DNA of 25,184 nucleotides from positions 1-25,184 of the forward strand of contig JANDJZ010000590.1 in NCBI GenBank assembly GCA_027943245.1. Reading direction: 5' to 3'. Within the stretch, counting starts at the first letter, position 1; the number at the start of each line of letters is the position of its first letter. Below, in pieces: positions 18,120 to 25,184 of this stretch. The DNA comes from Acanthamoeba sp. SK_2022b (Eukaryota > Discosea > Longamoebia > Acanthamoebidae). A model generated the notes under the pieces. That model made no database searches. It saw nothing but the letters and a program-made list of their open reading frames with translations, and was not told the origin of the DNA. The translations under genes and the position numbers were made by a program.

Positions 18120-19620
18120 ATGCGGTCTTCTACTCGCCTCGCTTCCTCCTTGGCCGCTCCCATTTCCAGCAGGGCCACGGCCTCCGTGTTCTCCCGCCAA
18201 CTCTCTAGCGCTACGTTCTTCTCGGACTCCAAGCTGAGGAGCCACTTCGTTACTCTGCCCTCAAAGGAGCCGAAGAGCCTCGTCGAGTACGTGTGGATCG
18301 GTGGCTCAGGCCAGGACCTCCGCTCCAAGACCCGCACGCTCAGCAAGGTCCCCAGCCGCCCCGAGGACGTCCCCGCGTGGAACTATGACGGCAGCAGCAC
18401 CGGCCAGGCCGAGGGCAAGAACAGCGAGATCGCTATTGTCCCCAGGTAAGGAGGCCCCTTCCGAGCTCCCATAGTGTGTTGGTCGGGCCATTGATTGCTC
18501 ACGGCTCGCCCACACAACAGGGCCATGTACCGCCACCCGTTCCACCCTGGCGACCACTTCCTCGTGATGTGCGACACCTACGACGACAAGGGCAAGGCCA
18601 TCCCCACCAACACCCGCGCGCCGGCTCAGGAGGTGTTCAGCAAGGTGACCGAGCAGTACCGCCCCATGTTCGCCTACGAGCAGGAGTACTCGATGTTCTA
18701 CAACGGAACCCACCTCGGCTGGCCCGTCGGCGGCTACCCCGCTCCGCAGGGTCCCTACTACTGCAGCGTGGGCATCAAGAACACCTTTGGCCGCGACATT
18801 GCCGAGTCGCACTACCACGCCTGCCTCTACGCCGGCATCAACGTGACCGGCATCAACGCCGAGGTCATGGCCGGTCAGTGGGAGTACCAGGTGGGCCCCG
18901 TCGTTGGCATTGAGGTACTCTACACCCCCCCCCCCACCCACCAAACCCTATATTTTTTACTTGGTGTAGGAGGTTAAAGGCCATCGGTGCTCCTCCCCCC
19001 TTTGTAGGCGGCCGACCAGCTGTGGATGAGCAGGTTCCTTCTCCACAGGGTGGCCGAGGAGTTTGGGGTGGAGATCAGCTTCGACCCCAAGCCCAAGCAG
19101 GGCGACTGGAACGGCGCCGGTACTTTGTCCACCGCACCTGATCACACTGCAGCCAGCTGGTGGCAGTGGGTGGGGTTCTCTCTTCTTGACGCTCCACGCT
19201 TCTTGACACACAGGCTGCCACACCAACTTCTGCATCCGCACCTTCCACGAGGAGGGCGGCAAGGGCTACCAGGCCATCCTGGCCGCGCTCGAGAAGCTCG
19301 CCAAGAAGCACGACGAGCACATCCAGGTGTATGGCGAGGGTAACGAGAGGAGGCTCACTGGCCGCCACGAGACCGCCCCCATCACCCAGTTCTCGTACGG
19401 CGTGGCCAACAGAGGTACGGAAGCCCGTTGAGTGGGGGGGCATCACCTCATCACGACGCTGACACTGGCGGTGGTGGTGCCTCTCGCAGGTGCCTCCATC
19501 CGCATCCCGCGCCACACCTTCGAGAAGCAGCGCGGCTACATCGAGGACCGTCGCCCCGCCTCCAACGTCGACCCCTACCCCGCCTCTGCCCGCCTCATGC
19601 AGACCATCCTCCTCGACTAG
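18120..19620 (+). CDS. GLUL: Glutamine synthetase, type II, with probable mitochondrial presequence
   Basis: Five exons, 18120-18445, 18521-18914, 19008-19119, 19214-19414 and 19490-19620, encode 387 residues. The enzyme condenses glutamate and ammonia with ATP to make glutamine. GSII hallmarks are clear: [13 protein letters not shown] (beta-grasp latch), FAYEQEYS with metal-binding Glu, [25 protein letters not shown] with the ATP/glutamate-site His, [12 protein letters not shown] with substrate Arg residues, and GASIRIPR near the end. The first 35 residues ([20 protein letters not shown]...) are rich in Arg, Ser and Ala with no acidic residue before D36, the profile of a mitochondrial targeting peptide; cytosolic GSII proteins start close to the LVEYVWI segment. 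Mitochondrial location is inference. The eukaryotic type and five-exon structure argue against recent bacterial transfer. The gene is convergent with the SDR gene. Confidence 0.97.
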
Positions 19621-19745
19621 CGCCTCACCACCAGCGGGAAGCAGCGTGTACTGCGCGCGCGCGCGATTACACTCCAAGACGAGCGTGTATGTGCACCAAA
19701 ACGAGAGAGAGATTCGTTTCCTGTACACTCTTGTGCCGTGCCTTC
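19621..19745. terminator. Convergent 3' gap between GS and the SDR gene
   Basis: TGTACA at 19722-19727 lies 102 nt after the GS stop and 19 nt after the SDR stop, readable on both strands. A GCGCGCGCGCG run at 19656-19666 is a simple repeat. Confidence 0.45.
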
Positions 19746-21269
19746 TTAGAAGCGCAGGCTCTGGGCCAAGTCGGCGAGGGCGTCGGGCACGTAGTTGCCG
19801 AGCACCACCGCGCCGTAGGCGTCGAGGCCCACCGCGACCCTGGCCGGCGGGAAGCGGGCCTGGAGGACGTCCTCCAGCAGCGCGGCCACGGGGGCCGGAT
19901 CGGGCATGCTCTTGGCAAAGCTCCCCACCACCGTCAGGAACTTGCTGTAGGCCTTGCGGTAGCGGCTCAGCGCAGAGGTCCCTGCCACGCGCACGCACGG
20001 TTTGGGTTTGGGTTTGGGTTTGGGTTTGGGTTTGGGTTTGGGTTTGGGTTTGGGTTTGGGTTTGGGTTTGGGTTTGGGTTTGGGTTTGGGTTTGGGTTTG
20101 GGTTTGGGTTTGGGTTTGGGTTTGGGTTTGGGTTTGGGTTTGGGTTTGGGTTGATGGCCACGCCAACCGGTCAGTAGCAAAACCGGAGGGAGGAGGAGGC
20201 GGCGGACTGCACCATCGGTGTCGGCGTTGAGCCGCTGGATGGTGTCGGGTATCTCGCTGACGATGTCCGTCGAGTAGCTGCCCGGCTCGATGAGGGTGAC
20301 CTTGATCCCCTCGCGCATCAGCTCGTTGCGGAAGCCGTCGGCCATGGCCTCCACCGCGTGCTGTCACGTTGCAACCCCCCCCCCCGGAGTTTAGCGCGCT
20401 CCAGATGTACAATGGCCTTTGCGGCGCCGTGTGGGCGTGGCTCGCCCGCACCTTGGTGGCGCAGTAGCCGGCCATGTAGGGAATGGAGACCAGGCCGGCG
20501 GCGCTCCCGATGAACACCAGCCGCGCCCTCCCGGCCTCGTTTCTCCTCCTGCGCCACTCGAGCCCCCCAACAGGCCAATCAGCACCACGCTTCTCCAAAC
20601 CGGCCAATTACAAACAAAACAAATGTGCCATCCCTCTACCCCCCCCCCCTCAATCCCTCCACAGGGGCAGTTGCGGTACCGTTCCTGCCAGCGGCGGAGG
20701 TGAGGCAGGAAGGCGCGAGTTACGTTGAGCGCGCCAAAGAAGTTGACGTCGAAGCCGTGGCGCAGGAACGCCTCGTCGACGGCCTCCAAAGGGCCCAGCC
20801 GCTGCACGCCCGCGTTGTTGACGAGCGCCATCACCTCCACCCCGCTGACCTCGGCGTCGCGCTCGACCCACCGAGCGGCCTCGTCCACCTCGCCCCCCTT
20901 GGCCACGTCGCACATGACCGGCCTCACGCCGCCAGCCCCGGTGCCGCTCTTCCGGTGCTGCTGCTCCCACGCGTCGACGAGGGCGCGGCCGTCCTCCTCC
21001 TTGCGGACGGTGGCGTAGACAACGTAGCCCGACTGGGCCAGGGCCAGCGCGAAGCGACGGCCGAAGCCACGGGAGGCGCCGGTGACGACCACTGCCGCCC
21101 CCGCGGGCACGCCGCCGTGGCGCAGCAGAGGGAGGCGGGCAAAGGCCAAACGGGCGGCGAGCGCCAACGCCAGCCCTGCACCGACCACCACCAGCAGGGA
21201 GACCAACTCGCCGAGCCACAGCGCGGCTGCCACAACGCCCACGTAGAACCACACACTCGGGCGCCTCAT
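19746..21269 (-). CDS. Membrane-anchored short-chain dehydrogenase/reductase (17beta-HSD/RDH-like)
   Basis: Four exons, 21269-20680, 20548-20452, 20360-20213 and 19981-19746, encode 356 residues. Residues 5-45 are hydrophobic and form one or two membrane segments, with the enzyme domain probably anchored to the ER. Classical SDR features follow: TGASRGFG (63-70) binds the NAD(P) cofactor, NNAG at 151-154, catalytic Ser S212 (FIGSAAG), Tyr Y225 and Lys K229 (GYCATK), with the usual 13-residue Ser-Tyr spacing. After a splice site at K229 comes HAVEAMADGFRNEL and the conserved IEPGSYSTDI. This pattern fits the retinol/17beta-hydroxysteroid dehydrogenase group acting on hydrophobic alcohols or ketones; the substrate is not predictable. 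The third intron contains a TTTGGG array. The start is the ATG at 21269; the frame extends upstream to 21320 (MHFWNSYK...), which is a possible alternative. Confidence 0.92.
19999..20153 (+). repeat. TTTGGG hexanucleotide array (about 25 units) in an SDR intron
   Basis: About 25 perfect TTTGGG units on the plus strand (CCCAAA in the SDR transcript) fill most of the intron at 20212-19982. The array resembles telomere-type G-rich repeats, but the window continues with genes on both sides, so it is interstitial. The G-rich strand is the template strand and could form quadruplex DNA. Confidence 0.95.
20633..20650. repeat. Poly-C run in SDR intron 1
   Basis: A C homopolymer lies in the 131-nt first intron of the SDR gene, a likely site of length variation. 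Confidence 0.6.
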
Positions 21270-21441
21270 CTTGAAGTTCGTCTGTGTTCTGCTTGCTTTG
21301 TAGGAGTTCCAGAAATGCAATAATATATTTATATTTATATTTATATTATCTTACATTTCTTCAACACCAGTGTGTCCAGTAAAATCCAGGTGTTCGACAC
21401 AGGGCCAGGTTAATTTGACAGATCGGAAGAAATCTTGGAAG
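21270..21441. promoter_or_regulatory. Divergent promoter with AT-rich TTTATA repeats
   Basis: The 172-bp gap between the SDR and R3H/BAG start codons holds a TTTATATTTATATTTATATT stretch at about 21328-21348, the only TATA-like sequence here and usable in either direction. Confidence 0.45.
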
Positions 21442-22485
21442 ATGGAGTCTGATGGGCGCGGGACGCTGGTGGCTATGGCCAGCCGGGTGCGGTGGTGGCA
21501 CGTGTGTTTGGCAGCGGGAGCGGGCTTGACTGTGCTCACTTTCATCGGCTGGGCCGCCGAGCGATGGGGCGGCGATGGCGGAGTGCGCGGACATCAGGTG
21601 CAGCGCGTCCCTGGCATGACACGACGGCCGCGGCGAGGCGGAGGCGGAGGCGGCGGCAGCAAATGGAAGAAGAAGAGAGCAGGACAGAGCAAGAAGACGC
21701 CAGAAGCTAAAATGGCGCGAATCCGGCAAGAGGTGAAGCAAGTGCTCTCGTGGATGGAGAAGATGGAAGGATTCGTGGATGGCCTGCCCCAATTGGACAA
21801 GGTGGCCTGCCTTGAGCGAGCACCATTCAATTCGGGTAGGGATGAAGATCGAGATGAGAAAGAGGAGAGCGGCGAGGTCACGCCAGAGGGCGTGGGCGCG
21901 AGCGTGCGCAAGCAATGCATCAATCAGTTCGAGGAGGGGTGGAGCCCGGCAAGGACGGCGAGCGACCCCAAGCGCCAGCGAATAGAGGAGGCGCTGGTGG
22001 TCTTTGCACGAGACGGCGACCGGCAGCGAACAGCGTTCTCGCGATCTCTCTCCTCCTTCGAGCGATTCGCTATCTACGAGACGAGCGAGCGATTAGGACT
22101 CACTCATCGCAAGGTGGGCGACGCCATCGTCGTTTCCAAGCTCAAGTTTGAACTCCCGCCATTTGCCACGGCAAAAAGCGGCGCGAAAATCGAAGACGAG
22201 GTTGGCCAAGATGCGAGGGGACAAGGAGGAGAGGCGCCGAGCAGCAAGGAGGAAGAAGGAGTGAAGGAGGAAAGATGCGAAGAAGAGCGGAGCGTGAGTC
22301 TGGAGCGTTGCAAAATTCTAGAGGAATGTCTCACTACGTCGCTGCTCGATCTCGACTCACTCGTAGAACGAGAGGAAGCTGTGCCGAGAGAAGAACGGAA
22401 GGGCCTAGTGCACGCCTGCCAGCAGCTGCTTGCTGTTCTGGACGCTTGGAAGGAGCACCTCCAACAACCCCAGGAGAAGAAATGA
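21442..22485 (+). CDS. Anchored protein with R3H-like and C-terminal BAG-like regions
   Basis: An intronless frame of 347 residues from the ATG at 21442 (in-frame alternatives at 21370 and 21475). Residues 17-40 (RWWHVCLAAGAGLTVLTFIGW) are a membrane segment, followed by a basic Arg/Gly/Lys patch (59-85). Residues about 180-232 resemble an R3H single-strand nucleic-acid-binding domain: FERFAIYETSERLGLTH then VGDAIVVSK, with Tyr where R3H has the His of the Arg-x3-His motif. Residues about 286-340 (CLTTSLLDLDSLV, REERKGLVHACQQLLAVLD) follow the pattern of a BAG domain, the nucleotide-exchange partner of Hsp70. The nearest architectural analogy known to me is the yeast membrane BAG protein Snl1, which also associates with ribosomes. 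Between them lies an acidic, Glu-rich linker. Both domain calls are by eye and need profile searches. It is convergent with RPB12 at only 36 bp. Confidence 0.6.
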   Translation: MESDGRGTLVAMASRVRWWHVCLAAGAGLTVLTFIGWAAERWGGDGGVRGHQVQRVPGMTRRPRRGGGGGGGSKWKKKRAGQSKKTPEAKMARIRQEVKQVLSWMEKMEGFVDGLPQLDKVACLERAPFNSGRDEDRDEKEESGEVTPEGVGASVRKQCINQFEEGWSPARTASDPKRQRIEEALVVFARDGDRQRTAFSRSLSSFERFAIYETSERLGLTHRKVGDAIVVSKLKFELPPFATAKSGAKIEDEVGQDARGQGGEAPSSKEEEGVKEERCEEERSVSLERCKILEECLTTSLLDLDSLVEREEAVPREERKGLVHACQQLLAVLDAWKEHLQQPQEKK

Positions 22486-22521
22486 AAGTTGGAAAGCTGT
22501 GTCTTTACTGTTGGCTTGCCG

Positions 22522-22854
22522 CTAGCGAGCCTCGAAGCAGAGCACTGAAATTGAAACAGAGATTGAATCACTTTTTTGTGCGCATTTCCTCAGTTTCAGG
22601 GGGGAGAACGCACCTCTCTTCGTCCGTTTCTTGTAGAGAATATTGCAGTGGCAGGATTCGCACTTGAGGCGGTCTCGCGGCTTAATCTTCGTTTCCGCTC
22701 CGCATTCTGGGGGCTCAAAAAAATTCCAATTAATCGCCATCTACGTAAGAGGCAGCCGACAGAGCACAGATATACCCGCGCAAAGATAAACTGCTTGCCC
22801 ATCGTCCTTGGTCGGAGGGCTGAGCCACTCGGCCTTTGCGTTCGGCCCTTGCAT
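22522..22854 (-). CDS. RPB12: DNA-directed RNA polymerases I, II and III subunit RPB12 (RPABC4)
   Basis: Three exons, 22854-22776, 22706-22614 and 22544-22522, encode 64 residues; no single reading frame shows the whole gene. Exon 1 ends in AVYLCA, exon 2 continues ECGAETKIKPRDRLKCESCHC then NILYKKRTKR, and the 23-nt last exon supplies VLCFEAR. This matches the small zinc-ribbon subunit shared by all three nuclear RNA polymerases, including the C-terminal KKRTKR..-F-AR signature. The zinc ligands are C25, C28, C42 and C45. Length agrees with the family (58-70 residues). Start chosen: the ATG at 22854; the frame extends further upstream but residues before this Met have no family match. The last exon codes for only seven residues and a stop. 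The gene is divergent from the LRR-gelsolin gene and convergent with the R3H/BAG gene. Confidence 0.95.
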
Positions 22855-23020
22855 CTTTGTTTGAAGAGAAAGAAATAAATGTTGATGGAAATAAAAAGGG
22901 TGAGGAAACCAGTGCCAACGTGGCGGCACGGTCACCAGTGCCCAGTAACCCCCACAGGGCCCTTCTAAGCGCCTCTGAAGCCGCGTGAATCGTTGAAATC
23001 ACACGACCCAAGGTAGGGTG
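22855..23020. promoter_or_regulatory. Divergent promoter of RPB12 and the LRR-gelsolin gene
   Basis: In these 166 bp the sequence ACCAGTGCC occurs twice in direct orientation (22910-22918 and 22935-22943). No TATA box is seen. Function is inferred from position only. Confidence 0.4.
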
Positions 23021-23617
23021 ATGGGACAGCAGGCCTCGACTGCGCAGGCACCCGCGCCACAGGGTGGTGGGCAGGGGCCGCAAGGAGGCCCCTCCTGGCT
23101 GGGCTCCATCGGCCAGTCGCTGTCGAGCACGTCGCTGGTCACGTCCTTCCAGGCAGCCGCGGGCTATGGCCCAGCATCTTCCTCCCACACGCCCAGCCCT
23201 ACTACATCTGCAGATGTGGTGATGAAAGTGCGTCGGGTGTACCTCGATCTTGCGAATCGAGGCCTCAAGGGGCTCATCCCGCCACCCCACGAGCTCGAGG
23301 AATTCATCCGTCCTTCGTTCTCTTCCTCTGCATCCGACGCCGAGTTCATCTACCTCGAGGCCCTCTCCCTGGCCCACAACCAGCTGACCTTCCTCGGCGA
23401 TGGCCTGCTGCAGATCAAGCACCTGCCCCTTCTCATGGAGCTCGACGTCTCCCACAACCTACTCGACACCCTCGACGAAGGCACGCGCGCTCTCCTCCCT
23501 CTTCTCGCCACGCGCGCGTTCATTAGTCGCTCGTGTGCGTGCGTGCGTGCGTGCATACGTGTCTCATTCGTGTGTTGCCCACATGTGCGTGTGCGTGTGT
23601 GGTCATGTGATGTGTGA

Positions 23618-23688
<71 letters not shown>

Positions 23689-25140
23689 TGGTGAGCGCAG
23701 AGGTGTGCGAGCTGATGGGCACGCTGGAGCGGCTGAGCCTGGCGCACAACCGGCTGGCCTATCTGCCGCCCAACATGTACCTGCTGCACAACCTGCGCGA
23801 GCTCAACGTGGGGCACAACGACATCGTCTACCTGCCCGAGGAGCTCTCCCACCTCCAGCAGCTGCACTACCTCAACCTCGCCGCCAACAACCTCTACTCG
23901 CTGCCCGACTCGTGCGGGAAGCTGCGCGGCCTCAAGACCCTCATCCTGTGCAACAACCAGCTCGAGGTCGTCTCGCCCCGGCTCGGCGAGCTGAGCCAGC
24001 TCACGTGGCTCGACATCTCGTGGAACAGCCTCGACGCCTTCCCGCGCAACCTGCCCGAGTCGCTCAAGAAGCTCTACGCCGGCCACAACCGCATCCGCGC
24101 GATCGAGGGCGACGCCATCCGCAGGCTCCGCAACCTCAAGGAGCTCTCCCTCCCCTCCAACAAGCTCGCCCGGCTCCCGCGCGAGCTGCTCGACCTCGTC
24201 GGCTCGCTCAAGGTGCTCGACGTCGAGGACAACCGCTTCTCCGAGCGCGACGTCGCCACCACCGAGGTCCTCGCCGCCTTCACCAAGGCCCGGAGTGCGA
24301 GCCTCCCCCCCTCCTCTCTCCCTCTCCCACTCTCCTCATCGCCGCTTGGCTCACTTGCCGCGATGGCGCGCGCGCGCAGGTCAGCCCAGCACGCCGCAGG
24401 AGGAGCGCCGGAAGGCGCAGGACCTGGCCTCGACCTATGCCCCGCGCGATCCCGTACGCGCTCCTCGCTCGGTGGCCGTGTTGCGTGCGTGCGTGCGTGC
24501 GTGCGTGTGTTGTGCGTGCGTGTGTGTGCGTGCGTGCGCGCGTGTGTTTGTGTGTGCGTGTGCATGTGTGCGTGCGTGTGTGTGTGTGTGTTGTATGTGG
24601 ATGTGTGCGGCTGACGAGAATTGGCGGGATTGCGGGGGCAGGGTTTCTTCGTGGAGGGCTACTCGAACCACCTGTACCGCCTCAAGGGCAAGGACAGGAT
24701 CGTCATGCAGGCGGTGCGCTCCCCCCCCACAGTGGAGCGCCAAAGCCCCCTCCCCCCTTTCCCTCTCGCCGTACATCGGCGGCTGATCAACCCCTTGCGG
24801 GGGGGGGGTGGCGGTTGCGAATGTGCGCAGGTGGAGGTTAGCATCTCCTCCCTGAACGAGGGCGACAGCTTCATACTCGACATCGGCCGCAAGCTCTTCG
24901 TGTGGATTGGCCGCCAGTCCAACCCCCGGTGCGCTCCTTCAACATCAGGCCTGGTTCGCCGTGTGCGTGCGTGCGTGCGGTCAAGCGGAGGTGTGGCCTG
25001 ACGCGTGGCATTGCAGGGAGCGGGCCAAGGCCAAGTACATAGCGAACCTGCTGTCGGCTGAGGAGCTTGCCGGCATTCCCGTCATCACCATCAACGGCAC
25101 GCAGATGACCGGGCCTGCCCACTATCGTTACGTGCACTGA
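23021..25140 (+). CDS. Leucine-rich-repeat protein with gelsolin-like domain (Flightless-like)
   Basis: Exons 23021-23480, 23701-24294, 24380-24453, 24642-24713, 24831-24928 and 25017-25140; phases agree and give 473 residues to a TGA at 25138. After a Gln/Gly/Ser/Pro-rich N-terminus (residues 1-65), about ten LRRs follow (LEALSLAHNQLTFL, LMELDVSHNLLDTL, LERLSLAHNRLAYLP and so on to LKVLDVEDNRFSE). A short charged linker leads to a gelsolin/villin-type repeat (NHLYRLKGKDRIVMQ, SSLNEGDSFILDIGRKLFVWIG, RERAKAKYIANLL). LRR plus gelsolin repeats is the Flightless-I architecture, which regulates actin. Flightless has several gelsolin repeats, and the frame ends abruptly at YRYVH; a donor (TAC|GTGCAC, at 25132) could instead continue the gene beyond the window. 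The first intron starts with GC rather than GT. TG/GCGTG repeats fill two introns. Confidence 0.85.
23525..23690. repeat. TGCG/TG microsatellite in the first LRR-gene intron
   Basis: GTGCGTGCGTGC-type units grade into a pure (GT)n tract at 23625-23687, ending 10 nt before the acceptor at 23700. Confidence 0.9.
24480..24604. repeat. TGCG/TG-rich repeat in the third LRR-gene intron
   Basis: Tandem and degenerate TGCG and TG units fill most of the intron from 24454 to 24641. Confidence 0.85.
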
Positions 25141-25146
25141 CCTCTG

Positions 25147-25184
25147 CACACACACACGCACACACGCACACGCACACACACACA
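25147..25184. repeat. CA repeat at the right window edge
   Basis: CACACACGCA-type units run to the last base. They lie either in the 3' flank or in another repeat-filled intron of the LRR-gelsolin gene. Confidence 0.8.

Noticed and set aside
17899..18237. 112-codon frame starting with a hydrophobic signal-like segment before GS
   Set aside because: It is out of frame with GS, crosses the likely 5' UTR intron acceptor at 18111 and overlaps GS exon 1. A uORF is possible but unsupported.
18120..19620. Glutamine synthetase as a recent bacterial acquisition
   Set aside because: The protein is the eukaryotic type II form, has five exons with local-style splice sites, and shares the codon use of its neighbours.
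19999..20153. TTTGGG array as a chromosome end
   Set aside because: Coding exons of the same gene lie on both sides, so the array is interstitial and intronic.
19075..20607. 510-codon minus-strand open frame across the SDR gene and GS
   Set aside because: It covers one SDR exon in frame, then runs through introns, the TTTGGG array and antisense GS. It is long because of GC-rich composition and the repeat.

Overview
The window looks like nuclear DNA of a compact, GC-rich amoebozoan genome, and Acanthamoeba is the best guess. The signs are: protein genes broken by many short introns (about 40-280 nt) with GTGCGT- or GTACG-type donors; closely packed genes on both strands; GC-rich third codon positions; and microsatellites and AT-rich islands confined to introns and intergenic gaps. 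There are no operons, ribosome-binding sites, phage genes, CRISPR arrays or insertion sequences. The species call is inference; the exon maps below come from reading frames, splice-site phase and family conservation.

Layout from left to right: a myotubularin-like gene (-, C-terminal part off the left edge); ribonucleotide reductase small subunit (+, intronless); prohibitin-2 (-, 7 exons); an unknown membrane protein (+); a RhoGAP protein (-); a protein with the class I isoprenoid-synthase motifs (-); an unknown helical protein with an N-terminal anchor (-); an aldo-keto reductase (+, 8 exons); a small coiled-coil protein (+); glutamine synthetase with a probable mitochondrial presequence (+); a membrane-anchored short-chain dehydrogenase (-); an anchored protein with R3H-like and BAG-like regions (+, intronless); the 64-residue RNA polymerase subunit RPB12 (-, 3 exons, not visible as one open frame); and an LRR-gelsolin protein (+), which reaches a stop codon just before the right edge.

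The genes do not form one pathway; the set is a housekeeping mixture of nucleotide synthesis, mitochondrial inner membrane, nitrogen assimilation, transcription, phosphoinositide and Rho signalling, actin regulation and redox enzymes. Neighbouring pairs are mostly divergent (sharing 140-1080 bp promoter gaps) or convergent (36-330 bp gaps).

The observations most worth a second look are: a perfect 40-bp inverted copy of coding sequence inside the adjacent intron of the isoprenoid-type gene; a 231-nt SDR intron made largely of 25 TTTGGG units that is a multiple of three and stop-free, so its retention would add a Lys-Pro repeat; the palindrome TGTACA just past the stop codon of several genes, often shared by convergent pairs; an anchored R3H/BAG-like architecture; an aldo-keto reductase with Phe at the catalytic Tyr position; and a probable GC-AG intron in the LRR gene.
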